Below the pieces are notes generated by a model. The model was not told where the DNA came from, made no database searches, and saw only the letters and a list, made by a program, of their open reading frames with translations. From NCBI RefSeq assembly GCF_000296835.1, contig NZ_CAKE01000002.1:1-64000 (forward strand): a DNA stretch of 64,000 nucleotides. Reading direction: 5' to 3'. The position numbers were made by a program, and so were the translations under genes. The DNA is from Lactobacillus hominis DSM 23910 = CRBIP 24.179 (GTDB lineage Bacteria > Bacillota > Bacilli > Lactobacillales > Lactobacillaceae). Positions 47,355-57,285 of this stretch are shown one piece after another (positions within the stretch are counted from its first letter, which is position 1; every line of letters begins with the position of its first letter).

Positions 47355-48611
47355 TTATTCATCCCCTATTATATTCAATTTAAAGATAAACCAGTCTTGT
47401 TTCACTTGATAATTAATAAATAAGTTAGGATATTTTGCTCTAATCTGATTTATATTTGATAGTCCCAATCCTTGATGCTTATTTTTAGTGGAATATCCAG
47501 CTTGTTGAATTTTAGACACTTCTATGTCATTTGACATCTTATTTTCAATTTCAAAAATAAAAGAGTTCTTATTTTGGAACATATAAGATTTTATTTCAGC
47601 AGTAGAATTATTCTCACTTGCTTCAATTGCATTGTCAAAAACAATTCCAATTATTCTACTTAAATCAAACGGATCAATGAACTTATCCAAATTATCAATT
47701 ACAGTACTGCATTCAAAACTAAACTTGATGTGCTTTTTTTCGATCTCATTTATTTTACTAATGAGCAAACTTTTCATTTGTAGATCTTTAATTCGAGTTA
47801 AATTCTTATACTTTTCAAAACTTCCCTGATCAAGCTCTTTTTTGGAATAAGTGTCTAATTTTTCTAAGAGCTTAGAACTATCTTCTTGTGAAGCCAGCGA
47901 CCGCAAACTTAAAAGCATATTTTGATAATCATGTTTGAAACGACGCAGTTTTTCTTCACTATATTCCAAATTTTTAAGATAGGCTTCAAGATTTTGTTCT
48001 CTTTCTTGTTTTAGTTTATTTTTTAGGCTTCGCTTGTATATTTTATTTTGAGCATAAAAAGCATAGATCATAAATAAGAATTGAACAAATAAAAGCATAC
48101 TGCTAATTAAAATACCAGAAACATCTTGATCAGCTCGCATAATAATTAATCCAATTACATGCAAGGCTGCAAAAGCATAAACTATTAACCCTAATAGTAA
48201 ATAATTGTTTTCTCGAGTAAACAATTGATAAAGTTTTAATTTTTCTATTGAGACAAGAACTAGGATAAAGTAAATTACAGCAATTGGGACCATATATACA
48301 GCAAGTGCTGGTAATAGCATTGCAATTAATCTTAAAAATAGATCTCCTGCATAAGTGAACAAGTTTGCAAATAAAATAGTGCTGATAGTGGTAACTATCC
48401 TATTTTTCATACTGTACAAGCAAATAACTATTATCAAAAAGACTAGTTGACTAATTAGAAAATCAGGGATGGCTAAACTAGCTGCCAAAACAATGATAAT
48501 TTTGATGAGATCTTTTCTTAAACTTAATTTACGCTGGTTTAATCTATAAAAAAGTAATAATTGATATGCATCGAAAAAGAAATACATTAGATAATTGAAA
48601 ATTGCGAACAT
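47355..48611 (-). CDS. Sensor histidine kinase, AgrC/PlnB type (HPK10)
   Basis: 418 aa from the ATG at 48611. A 41-codon longer reading would start inside the preceding gene and cross a terminator-like hairpin. The N-terminal ~200 residues form about six membrane helices, then a coiled coil, the H-box RRFKHDYQNML, the N-box IVFDNAIEAS and the G-box GLGLSNI. HPK10 kinases usually sense secreted peptides. The ligand here is unknown; the neighbouring secreted protein is a candidate. Confidence 0.88.
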   Translation of the reverse strand: MFAIFNYLMYFFFDAYQLLLFYRLNQRKLSLRKDLIKIIIVLAASLAIPDFLISQLVFLIIVICLYSMKNRIVTTISTILFANLFTYAGDLFLRLIAMLLPALAVYMVPIAVIYFILVLVSIEKLKLYQLFTRENNYLLLGLIVYAFAALHVIGLIIMRADQDVSGILISSMLLFVQFLFMIYAFYAQNKIYKRSLKNKLKQEREQNLEAYLKNLEYSEEKLRRFKHDYQNMLLSLRSLASQEDSSKLLEKLDTYSKKELDQGSFEKYKNLTRIKDLQMKSLLISKINEIEKKHIKFSFECSTVIDNLDKFIDPFDLSRIIGIVFDNAIEASENNSTAEIKSYMFQNKNSFIFEIENKMSNDIEVSKIQQAGYSTKNKHQGLGLSNINQIRAKYPNLFINYQVKQDWFIFKLNIIGDE

Positions 48612-48666
48612 TATTAAGCCTAGCTTTCTAAAATAAGTCTTAGAATACCATGTAATAAGCCAACAG

Positions 48667-48696
48667 AAAAGAGGATGATTGTGAATCATCCTCTTT
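48667..48696 (-). terminator. Intra-operon hairpin between secreted-protein gene and kinase gene
   Basis: On the minus strand AAAGAGGATGATT-cac-AATCATCCTCTTTT, a perfect 13-bp stem starting 4 nt after the TAA of the secreted-protein gene. Its T run is short (TTTT), so partial read-through into the kinase gene is likely. It may set a higher level for the promoter-proximal genes. Confidence 0.7.
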
Positions 48697-48700
48697 AATC

Positions 48701-49330
48701 TTACCATGTACCAAAAGATGGAACATAAGCCCAATTAATATCCATATATATTCTCTTATTTCTATGAGTATTATTGTAATTTTGTAATTGCATGGCCAGC
48801 CCCTTATAATACAACGAACCAAATGTTGCAATTTTATATTTAGTGACATGACTAATAAGACCAAGTACATCATTATAATGACTATATTTATTTACGGTAT
48901 ATGCTACTGCTGCATTGGAACTGTAATATGAACGTTGTCCCCACCAGAACCATTTAGCTTGTAATCCTGGTCTAATACTAAATGCACCTTGAATAAACAT
49001 AGTATACGGATTATATTGAACAATTTCTTTAGTTTCTGGATCAATTAGGAGATTATTACTTTTAATTCCATTATTTATGTTTTTAATTTATTGTTGAGCT
49101 AAACGGATTTTATTTACTGAAATATTCGTATTTTCTGGAATATTTAGAACAAATTCATTATTTTTCACATTAACATATTGATCGATCTCACTTATATCAT
49201 TTTGCGATAAACTATTATCACTAACTTGTTGGCTAGATTGTGGAACCGTTGCTGCTTGAACATGGTTTACATTAATAATTGCAAAAGCTAAGGTTGCAGC
49301 ACCAAGTAAAACATATTTTTTAATCTTCAT
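48701..49330 (-). pseudogene. Secreted protein gene interrupted by one in-frame TAA
   Basis: ATG at 49330; the first 80 codons encode a Sec signal peptide (KKYVLLGAATLAFAIINV, AxA cleavage at VQA) and a polar segment ending in QQ. A TAA follows at 49090-49088. The same frame then stays open for 128 codons to 48701, with no frameshift, through a Trp/Tyr-rich domain (KWFWWGQRSYYSS) ending in FGTW. The second part has no ribosome site of its own. An undamaged version would be about 209 aa. The family is not recognised. Start overlaps the upstream membrane gene by 1 nt. Sequencing error or read-through are alternatives. Confidence 0.7.
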
Positions 49331-49578
49331 TATTTTAACTTCCTTTTCTTAACTAAAAATACAATCAAAAATATCAATCCCAAAACAAGACTATAAAAAC
49401 TTACAGCATACATCGCTAAATCCCAATTATCTTTTGATAAATAAACCGAAAGAAAGTTAATTAAGGCAAGTCCCATAAAGGCAATTGCTAAAACAAGCCA
49501 AATTCTTTCAGGATGATTTTTACTTATCAATAATCCAATAATAATGAGTGCGGCAATTACAATTAAATCTATCATCAT
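49330..49578 (-). CDS. Small membrane protein, first gene of the LytTR-controlled operon
   Basis: This 82-aa protein has three hydrophobic segments (residues ~3-18, 27-46, 58-76) and a basic C-terminus (VKKRKLK). No family recognised. Size, topology and location directly before a secreted protein and a peptide-sensing two-component system suit an immunity or export-accessory protein, but that is inference. TAATG overlap couples it to the secreted-protein gene. Confidence 0.65.
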   Translation of the reverse strand: MMIDLIVIAALIIIGLLISKNHPERIWLVLAIAFMGLALINFLSVYLSKDNWDLAMYAVSFYSLVLGLIFLIVFLVKKRKLK

Positions 49579-49610
49579 TTTGTTCGACCTCCATTTTTGA
49601 TTTCGTAAGT

Positions 49611-49639
49611 AGTATATCTGCTTTAGATTTCTTATTTCA
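49611..49639 (-). promoter_or_regulatory. Promoter of the signalling operon
   Basis: On the minus strand TGAAAT (49639-49634), a 17-bp spacer and TATACT (49616-49611). The poor -35 and good -10 fit an activator-dependent promoter. A GGAGGTCG ribosome site follows before the 82-aa gene. Confidence 0.65.
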
Positions 49640-49644
49640 TTAAC

Positions 49645-49674
49645 TTCAAATTCGTTAATTATCTATTCAAATTC
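49645..49674 (-). promoter_or_regulatory. LytTR-type operator: perfect 9-bp direct repeat
   Basis: On the minus strand GAATTTGAA (49674-49666), 12 bp, GAATTTGAA (49653-49645), i.e. a 21-bp phase. It ends 5 nt upstream of the -35. This is the repeat length and spacing of AgrA/PlnC-class binding sites; the base sequence itself is not one I know. Confidence 0.75.
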
Positions 49675-49678
49675 ATAC

Positions 49679-49717
49679 AAAAAACTCCAGTGCCAACAAA
49701 ATCAGCACTGGAGCTTT
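49679..49717 (-). terminator. Terminator after purB
   Basis: On the minus strand AAAGCTCCAGTGC-tgattttgttg-GCACTGGAGTTTTTTG with a perfect 9-bp core. It separates purB from the signalling operon. Confidence 0.88.
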
Positions 49718-49722
49718 AATTT

Positions 49723-51018
49723 TTAATCTAATCCACACTTTTTGAAAATATCATCCACATGACGCAAGTGATAATGATAATCAAATGCATCATCAATATC
49801 TTCTTTAGAGAGATAATTCATAATTTCGCTATTTTCCACAAGTGGCCGGAATTGCTTTTGTTCATTCCAAGACTTAGCAGTTAGCTTTTGCACCATATCA
49901 TATGCTTTTTCACGTGATAATCCTGCTTCATCAATTAACTTAAGCAATACTCTTTGTGAATAAATCAAACCATAAGTCCGATCCATATTCTTGAGCATTG
50001 TTTCTGGGAATACATCTAAGTTAGTCAAAATTCGATTGAAGCGGTGAAGCATATAATCAATTGCAATTGTTGTGTCTGGCAAAATCACACGCTCAGCACT
50101 TGAATGAGAAATATCGCGCTCATGCCATAAAGCAACATCTTCATAAGCAGTCACAATATGTCCGCGAACTACCCGAGCCATTCCGCATAAATTCTCTGAT
50201 CCAATTGGATTACGCTTGTGCGGCATTGCAGATGAACCTTTTTGACCTGCTCTAAAGTGTTCTTCAACTTCATGAATTTCACTACGTTGCAGGCCTCGAA
50301 TTTCTGTTGCCCAATTTTCGATGCTAGTTGCAATTAAAGCAAGCATCGCAATATATTCTGCATGCAAATCTCTAGGCAAAACTTGACTAGTAATTGGCTG
50401 CTGAGTTAAGCCTAATTGTTTCATCACGCTCGTTTCAACAGCTGGTGGAACATTGGCAAACGTTCCAACGGCACCGGAAATCTTACCAGATTCAACGCCT
50501 TTAGCAGCATGTTCAAAACGTTCAATATCACGGTTAATTTCGGCATACCAGCGAGCAAGCTTTAAGCCAAAAGTAGTTGGTTCTGCTTGAACGCCATGAG
50601 TGCGTCCCATTTCAACCGTATATTTATATTTCTTAGCTTTTTCGGCAATCGTCTTTTTTAATTCATGCAAGTCTTTTCTGATGATTTCATCGGCTTGCTT
50701 AAGCAATACGCCTTGAGCAGTATCAACTACATCTGTTGAAGTAAGACCAAAGTGAACCCACTTTTTTTCTTCGCCCAAACTTTCAGAAACAGTCCGTGTA
50801 AAAGCAACCACATCATGGTGCGTTACTTGTTCAAGTTCTGCTACGCGCTCAGCAGTAAAGGATGCATTTTTAGCAATTTTTTCAGCATCTTGTTTTGGCA
50901 CTTCACCAAGCTCTGCCCAAGCATTTGTTGCTGCAATTTCAACTTTCAACCAAGCTGAATATTTATTTTCATCTGTCCAAACTTTGCCCATTTCTGGACG
51001 AGTATAACGCTCTAACAT
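49723..51018 (-). CDS. purB: Adenylosuccinate lyase
   Basis: This 431-aa protein belongs to the fumarase/aspartase superfamily, with [10 protein letters not shown] near residue 93, [14 protein letters not shown] near 138 and the signature [15 protein letters not shown] near 260 carrying the catalytic Ser. It cleaves SAICAR and adenylosuccinate. It follows purA by 3 nt, so the two AMP-branch steps are cotranscribed. Confidence 0.97.
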   Translation of the reverse strand: MLERYTRPEMGKVWTDENKYSAWLKVEIAATNAWAELGEVPKQDAEKIAKNASFTAERVAELEQVTHHDVVAFTRTVSESLGEEKKWVHFGLTSTDVVDTAQGVLLKQADEIIRKDLHELKKTIAEKAKKYKYTVEMGRTHGVQAEPTTFGLKLARWYAEINRDIERFEHAAKGVESGKISGAVGTFANVPPAVETSVMKQLGLTQQPITSQVLPRDLHAEYIAMLALIATSIENWATEIRGLQRSEIHEVEEHFRAGQKGSSAMPHKRNPIGSENLCGMARVVRGHIVTAYEDVALWHERDISHSSAERVILPDTTIAIDYMLHRFNRILTNLDVFPETMLKNMDRTYGLIYSQRVLLKLIDEAGLSREKAYDMVQKLTAKSWNEQKQFRPLVENSEIMNYLSKEDIDDAFDYHYHLRHVDDIFKKCGLD

Positions 51019-51021
51019 AAA

Positions 51022-52311
<1,290 letters not shown>

Positions 52312-52344
52312 TTAAGTTCACCTCATAAAAAATTAAAAATCTCA

Positions 52345-52401
52345 AAACCGAAATCTAGTTTAACAATCGAAAATAATTAAGTCAATCGTTTTCCGAACGT
52401 T
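52345..52401. promoter_or_regulatory. Two PurBox-like motifs in the purA/guaC intergenic region
   Basis: AAAACCGAAATCT (CCGAA core at 52348) and TTTTCCGAACGTT (core 52393-52398) resemble the lactic-acid-bacterial PurBox AWWWCCGAACWWT with two to three mismatches each. Location between two purine genes supports PurR control, but motif quality is modest. Confidence 0.4.
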
Positions 52402-52437
52402 TTAAATATTTATTCAAAATAAAGTTCAACTTTCATC

Positions 52438-52466
52438 TTGACTTTTAATATTTTTACCCGTATATT
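52438..52466 (+). promoter_or_regulatory. guaC promoter
   Basis: TTGACT, a 17-bp spacer, TATATT; 35 nt upstream of the start codon. Confidence 0.75.
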
Positions 52467-52501
52467 AGCCTGTGTGATTTACAAATAGCGAGGTATTTAA
52501 T

Positions 52502-53494
52502 TTGAGTAACTATTTTAGTATGGAAGCATTTGACTACGACGATATCCAATTAGTTCCTAACAAATGTATCATTAAAAGCCGTAAAGAAGCCGATACAAGC
52601 GTTAAATTTGGAAACCGAACATTTAAGATTCCTGTTGTTCCCGCAAATATGGAGAGCGTTATTGATGAAAAGCTAGCTATTTGGCTTGCTGAAAATGATT
52701 ATTACTATGTAATGCATCGTTTTTATCCAGAAAAAAGAGCCAATTTTATCAAGATGATGCATGATAAAGGCTTATTTGCATCAATTTCCGTGGGAATTAA
52801 AGATAGCGAATACGATTTTATCGACCAACTAGCTAAAGAAAACCTGGTTCCTGAATACATTACAATTGATGTGGCTCACGGTCATTCAAATTTTGTAATT
52901 AAGATGATCAAATACATTAAAGATAAATTACCCGATTCCTTTTTAACTGCAGGTAATATTGCTACTCCTGAAGCTGTACGTGAATTAGAAAATGCTGGAG
53001 CCGATGCTACCAAAGTCGGTGTAGGACCTGGCCGAGCTTGCATTACTAAATTAAAAACAGGTTTTGGAACTGGTGGCTGGCAATTAGCAGCTTTAAGAAT
53101 GTGCTCCAAAGCAGCCAGCAAGCCTTTAATTGCTGATGGCGGAATTCGTCATAATGGCGATATTGCTAAATCAGTTCGATTTGGCGCAAGCATGGTGATG
53201 ATCGGCTCGCTTTTTGCTGGTCATGAAGAATCTCCTGGCAATATTATCAAGATTGACGGTAAAACTTACAAACAATACTGGGGCTCTGCTTCTGAGGTCC
53301 AAAAAGGTGCTTATCGCAACGTTGAAGGAAAACAAATGCTAGTTCCTTATCGTGGCTCTATTAAAGATACCTTACAAGAAATGCAAGAAGATTTACAATC
53401 TTCAATTTCTTACGCTGGAGGCAAAGACTTAAACGCAATTCGTTTAGTCGATTATGTAATTGTAAAATCCTCAATCATGGATGGCGATAAATAG
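52502..53494 (+). CDS. guaC: GMP reductase
   Basis: 330 aa from the TTG at 52502 (GAGG 8 nt upstream; the next ATG is six codons in). An IMPDH/GMPR barrel without CBS domains: [14 protein letters not shown], the catalytic-loop Cys in [12 protein letters not shown] near residue 175, [16 protein letters not shown], and [13 protein letters not shown]. Length and the lack of CBS domains favour GMP reductase (GMP to IMP) over IMP dehydrogenase. Divergent from purA, supporting purine interconversion. Confidence 0.92.
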   Translation: MSNYFSMEAFDYDDIQLVPNKCIIKSRKEADTSVKFGNRTFKIPVVPANMESVIDEKLAIWLAENDYYYVMHRFYPEKRANFIKMMHDKGLFASISVGIKDSEYDFIDQLAKENLVPEYITIDVAHGHSNFVIKMIKYIKDKLPDSFLTAGNIATPEAVRELENAGADATKVGVGPGRACITKLKTGFGTGGWQLAALRMCSKAASKPLIADGGIRHNGDIAKSVRFGASMVMIGSLFAGHEESPGNIIKIDGKTYKQYWGSASEVQKGAYRNVEGKQMLVPYRGSIKDTLQEMQEDLQSSISYAGGKDLNAIRLVDYVIVKSSIMDGDK

Positions 53495-53498
53495 ATAA

Positions 53499-53543
53499 AC
53501 AAAAAATCTCACTGTCAAATTTTCAAGCAGTGAGATTTTTTGT
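53499..53543. terminator. Bidirectional terminator after guaC
   Basis: ACAAAAAATCTCACTG and its perfect complement CAGTGAGATTTTTTGT flank a 13-nt loop, between convergent genes. Confidence 0.88.
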
Positions 53544-53552
53544 TGATTTCAG

Positions 53553-54263
53553 TTAAAAGTTGGCAATAACTCTAAAGAATGCAAACAGCAATGCATACGC
53601 AATTGCCAATGCTGCGCTGTAAATAACAGCACCATAAAATGGATCGTGCATTACTGGTTCGTCATCAGGATTGCCACGTAAAGCTACTACAAATGAGCCT
53701 AAGCTAAATAAACTACCAAATAAAATGAATAAGTTATAGCCAGCACTAATAATTCCTGAATTTACTGTAAATAATAAGCAAATAAAGGCAATTACAGCAA
53801 CTATAGTATTGCAGTTGCTTGCTTGAGTAACACGATTTACATAGTGCCAGAAACCTTTTACTGTACCAAATATAAATAAATGTCCGACCATTGAACATAA
53901 AATGGTAACTACTTGGAATAAAAGTAAGATAATAATTAAGTCAAATACCAAGTTCGTTACTTGAGCACCAAACAAGCCAAATAGATGGATTCCAAAAAAT
54001 GCATTTGCAAAAGAAGATCCCGCTATTGCCATTCCGATAAATAATAATGCGTCTTCCCAAAGCAAAGTTACAATTCCATACCATGGGGCAGCTCCACCTT
54101 CACTATTCATTGGATAACGCCATGATCTGTAGATCCATCTCCAATAACCAATTGACTCTTGCTCATCTTTATTTAAACTAACGTCGCTTACATCTTGTCC
54201 ACAATTTGAACAAAACTTTGCATCTGCAGACATTTTCTGCCCGCACTTTGGACATTCTTTCAT
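53553..54263 (-). CDS. Zinc-ribbon multi-pass membrane protein
   Basis: 236 aa from the ATG at 54263, which has GAGGAGG upstream. The N-terminal zinc ribbon has CPKCGQKM and FCSNCGQD (two CxxC pairs, residues 4-24). Five or so membrane helices follow in a Yip1/DUF6574-like arrangement. Zinc-ribbon membrane proteins of this shape are common in lactobacilli and have no assigned function. Confidence 0.75.
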   Translation of the reverse strand: MKECPKCGQKMSADAKFCSNCGQDVSDVSLNKDEQESIGYWRWIYRSWRYPMNSEGGAAPWYGIVTLLWEDALLFIGMAIAGSSFANAFFGIHLFGLFGAQVTNLVFDLIIILLLFQVVTILCSMVGHLFIFGTVKGFWHYVNRVTQASNCNTIVAVIAFICLLFTVNSGIISAGYNLFILFGSLFSLGSFVVALRGNPDDEPVMHDPFYGAVIYSAALAIAYALLFAFFRVIANF

Positions 54264-54349
54264 TTTGCTTACCTCCTCATTAGTCTCGTAACATGCATCT
54301 TTATTATACCAACCAGCAAAGTAAACAATAAGTATTAGCACTCAGAGAA

Positions 54350-54383
54350 AAAATAAAGCTAGCGAATACTAGCTTTATTTTTT
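54350..54383 (-). terminator. Terminator after tsaD
   Basis: On the minus strand AAATAAAGCTAG-tattcg-CTAGCTTTATTTTTT, starting at the tsaD stop. Confidence 0.85.
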
Positions 54384-55428
54384 AATTTAACATACTTTGT
54401 GCATAAGGTAATTCTAACGAAGGATCTGCATTTAAATGTTCATCGCTAAATTTGCCTGCATTATACAAATTATAAGCGGCAGCACCAATCATTGCTGCAT
54501 TATCACCACACAATTTTAAGTCTGGTAAAATTACTTTTGGCTTAATGTCAGAAGGCAATTTTTCAATTTCTTCAGCTAAACGATCACGCAAACCATGGTT
54601 AGCAGCTACCCCACCACCTAAAATAAAGGTCTTAGGCTTATACTGCTTAATGGCTCTCATTGTCTTATGACTCAATACATCAACAACAGAAGCTTGAAAA
54701 CTAGCAGCTAAATCATATTTATTCAGCTTTTCATGAATTTGATCTGCATGGTGGCAAGTGTTGATAAAAGCACTCTTTAATCCGGAAAATGAAAAGTCAT
54801 AGTCATCATCTTCCATCATTGCTCTTGGAAAATGGAAAGTATCCTTCCCCTTATGTGCCCATTCATCAATGGTCTTACCAGCAGGATAATTAACGCCTAG
54901 TACTCGGCCGATTTTATCATAAGCTTCTCCTGCAGCATCATCACGAGTATCGCCAATAATTTCAAAATGGATTGGATCATGCATTAAAACAATTTCAGTA
55001 TGACCACCGGATACTTGCAAAGCTAATGCTGGGTATTCAATTTCATCTTTAAGTTGGGCAGCCATAATATGGCCCATAATATGGTCGACTCCAATTAAAG
55101 GAATTCCTGTTGCCATAGAAGCAGCTTTTGCAGCACTAACTCCAATTAAAAGCGCACCAACTAATCCTGGACCATAAGTTACGGCAATGGCATCAATATC
55201 TTTCCAGCTTGCTTTGGCTTGCTCAAGAGCTTGTTTAGTAATTTGCGTAATTACTTCAATATGGTGACGACTAGCTACTTCTGGGACTACTCCACCAAAG
55301 CGTTGGTGCGATTTGATTTGAGTAGCTACTACTAAACTTTCAATTTCACGTCCATTTTTAATGACGGCAGTTGAGGTTTCGTCACATGAACTTTCAAAAG
55401 CTAAAATTCGAATATCTTTTTTTGTCAC
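54382..55428 (-). CDS. tsaD: tRNA t6A threonylcarbamoyltransferase TsaD
   Basis: This 348-aa ASKHA-fold enzyme has [13 protein letters not shown] at the N-terminus, the metal-binding HxxxH pair in [10 protein letters not shown] near residue 110, and [14 protein letters not shown] near 275. With TsaB it transfers threonylcarbamoyl to A37 of ANN-decoding tRNAs. GTG start overlapping the rimI stop. Confidence 0.96.
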   Translation of the reverse strand: MTKKDIRILAFESSCDETSTAVIKNGREIESLVVATQIKSHQRFGGVVPEVASRHHIEVITQITKQALEQAKASWKDIDAIAVTYGPGLVGALLIGVSAAKAASMATGIPLIGVDHIMGHIMAAQLKDEIEYPALALQVSGGHTEIVLMHDPIHFEIIGDTRDDAAGEAYDKIGRVLGVNYPAGKTIDEWAHKGKDTFHFPRAMMEDDDYDFSFSGLKSAFINTCHHADQIHEKLNKYDLAASFQASVVDVLSHKTMRAIKQYKPKTFILGGGVAANHGLRDRLAEEIEKLPSDIKPKVILPDLKLCGDNAAMIGAAAYNLYNAGKFSDEHLNADPSLELPYAQSMLN

Positions 55429-56003
55429 TTTATAATTTCCTTCTTTTTAATATCGGACAATTTCAAAATCATGCTTAAAGCATCCGCATGTTCAGAGATA
55501 TAATAATTTCTTCTTACAAAATTAGGCTCAAAACCCAATTTTTTATAAACTCCCTTGGCTTGCTCATTATCAGTACGTACTTCTAATGTCATTTGAACAG
55601 CATTATTTTTTCGCGCTAAATCAATCATTAACTTCAATAAAAACGTACCAATACCCTGATGTTGATAAGCGGGCTTTACTGCAATATTAGTGATATGGCC
55701 TTCTTGAGCTTGCATGCGCATCCCAATAAAAGCTACCAAAGTAGAACCTTCATAAACCACTAAATAAATCGAATTAGTATGTTTTTGCAATTCGTTTTTA
55801 AACGAAAACTTATTCCACGGGGTTCTACCTGAATAAACTTCTTGCTCTAAAACAAGCAAATCAGAAATATTTTCATCGCTTGCTTTCATCACTTGCAAGG
55901 TTTGACCGTTTAGCCTCATTGCAAATGGTGAAAAAGATAAGTCAATTTTATCTGGATGAAAAAAGTAACTAAACTTCTTCCACATAATCGCTATCAGGTC
56001 CAT
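55425..56003 (-). CDS. rimI: Ribosomal protein S18 alanine N-acetyltransferase-like GNAT (RimI)
   Basis: This 192-aa GNAT protein has the acetyl-CoA loop in [18 protein letters not shown] and [15 protein letters not shown]. It has a ~35-residue N-terminal extension compared with compact RimI. The ATG at 56003 has AGGA 7 nt upstream and lies inside the tsaB end (35-nt overlap). Placement between tsaB and tsaD is the classic RimI position. Confidence 0.85.
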   Translation of the reverse strand: MDLIAIMWKKFSYFFHPDKIDLSFSPFAMRLNGQTLQVMKASDENISDLLVLEQEVYSGRTPWNKFSFKNELQKHTNSIYLVVYEGSTLVAFIGMRMQAQEGHITNIAVKPAYQHQGIGTFLLKLMIDLARKNNAVQMTLEVRTDNEQAKGVYKKLGFEPNFVRRNYYISEHADALSMILKLSDIKKKEIIK

Positions 56004-56700
56004 AAGCTTTTCCTGTCTTCTTATGCCAATCTAACTCAGCTTGCGTTCTGCGCAAATATTTTGGAATCATTTCATCAGGATCCATAGGTTGAGCATCAAG
56101 TGCTAATAAGCCGATATTTTTAGCACTAACTTGATTTACATCTTTAGCCTGCATAAAATTATCGTTTCCTAACAAATCGCTGATTTCTTGACGATATTTG
56201 TCGATATCGCTACCTACAAAAATTAACTTGTGCACGGAGGCTACTTGCTTAGCTTTTTTAATTAGTTCATCAAGATGATAGTGACCATCTTCAACCAGAT
56301 TCTTAACTTCGCCGTTTTCTTTAACATAAATGCCAGCAAAGAAGTTCTTATTTCTGGCATCTAATTCGGCAACAATCACGCCATCTGCCTGTACGCCTTG
56401 AGCTAAAGCTGCTAAAGTAGAAACGCCAACTAATTCTTTATTTAAAATTGAACTAAACATCTTCGCAGTTGTAATTCCAATTCTTAAACCAGTATACGAG
56501 CCTGGACCTTGAGCTACTGCAAACCTATCAATATCGTTTAAAGTTAAATTATTATCTTTTAAAATTTGACTAATCATAGGATCCAAATGTTCGCTATGAT
56601 TTCTTTGATCTTCCTCATTTTTTTCAGCGATTAACTTATTATCTTCGCTGATAGCAACACTTAAATGATTAGTTGCTGTTGTCATACTTAAGATCTTCAT
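55969..56700 (-). CDS. tsaB: tRNA t6A biosynthesis protein TsaB
   Basis: This 243-aa ASKHA paralogue of TsaD has ILSMTTATNHLSVAI at the start and the signature AVAQGPGSYTGLRIGITTAKM near residue 65. It lacks the metal-binding histidines, as expected for the non-catalytic partner. First of the tsaB-rimI-tsaD unit. Confidence 0.94.
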   Translation of the reverse strand: MKILSMTTATNHLSVAISEDNKLIAEKNEEDQRNHSEHLDPMISQILKDNNLTLNDIDRFAVAQGPGSYTGLRIGITTAKMFSSILNKELVGVSTLAALAQGVQADGVIVAELDARNKNFFAGIYVKENGEVKNLVEDGHYHLDELIKKAKQVASVHKLIFVGSDIDKYRQEISDLLGNDNFMQAKDVNQVSAKNIGLLALDAQPMDPDEMIPKYLRRTQAELDWHKKTGKAYGPDSDYVEEV

Positions 56701-56725
56701 TAAGATGTTCCTTCTACAAATAAAA

Positions 56726-57241
56726 TTACTTTTTTATTTTAACACGTTGTAAGGCTTTTAAGACGATATAGATCACAATCATCTGAATCCAGGGAACAAT
56801 TAATTCTTTTAAGATTCTAGATAAAAAGGCGGCTTTTAAATTTAATCCATACAATAAATGAAGCCAGTATGTATTAAGTAAGACATTAACTAATGCTGTT
56901 ACTAGCAATGTTGAAACAATTATTCGCCAAATTTTAATTGGTTGTTTATAAAAAAAGATGCCGTAAATTAAAGCTCCTAGCATTGCTGAAAGAGTAAAGC
57001 CAGGGAAAAATCCCCCTTCAACGCCAAAAGCTGTCGACATTAAAATGTCGCTAACGCCGGCTCCAATGCTGCCCCAGACTGGGCCAAAATAATAGCCTAG
57101 CATAGTTAAGCCAATAAACCCAAGCCCCACTTTTAAATAAGCGGGACCAAATTGAATTTTTTGCAAAACAATATTTATTGCAATTAATAAGGCAAGGATG
57201 ACTAAATCTTGTAAATTTAATCTTAATTTAGTTTCACTCAT
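56726..57241 (-). CDS. folT: Folate ECF transporter S component (FolT type)
   Basis: 171 aa from the ATG at 57241; the upstream ATG at 57274 lies inside the thioesterase terminator. About six membrane helices, with FGPAYLKVGLGFIGLTMLGYYFGPVWG matching the FolT family pattern around the substrate site. It gives folate specificity to the shared ECF module, whose genes are elsewhere. I see no THF riboswitch in the short upstream region. Confidence 0.82.
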   Translation of the reverse strand: MSETKLRLNLQDLVILALLIAINIVLQKIQFGPAYLKVGLGFIGLTMLGYYFGPVWGSIGAGVSDILMSTAFGVEGGFFPGFTLSAMLGALIYGIFFYKQPIKIWRIIVSTLLVTALVNVLLNTYWLHLLYGLNLKAAFLSRILKELIVPWIQMIVIYIVLKALQRVKIKK

Positions 57242-57256
57242 TGGAATCACACTTTC

Positions 57257-57282
57257 TAAAAAAGCATGACCCAAGTCATGCT
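57257..57282 (-). terminator. Terminator after the acyl-ACP thioesterase gene
   Basis: On the minus strand AGCATGACTTGGGTCATGCTTTTTT: perfect stem with T run, just past the thioesterase stop. Confidence 0.85.
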
Positions 57283-57285
57283 ATA

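Noticed and set aside
48611-48734. Longer kinase start at 48734
   Set aside because: It would overlap the secreted-protein gene and cross a perfect hairpin; homology-like membrane segments begin only near the ATG at 48611.
54335-54343. TTAGCACTC, a CIRCE half arm, upstream of the zinc-ribbon membrane gene
   Set aside because: The second arm after 9 bp does not match; a 9-mer alone is not an operator.
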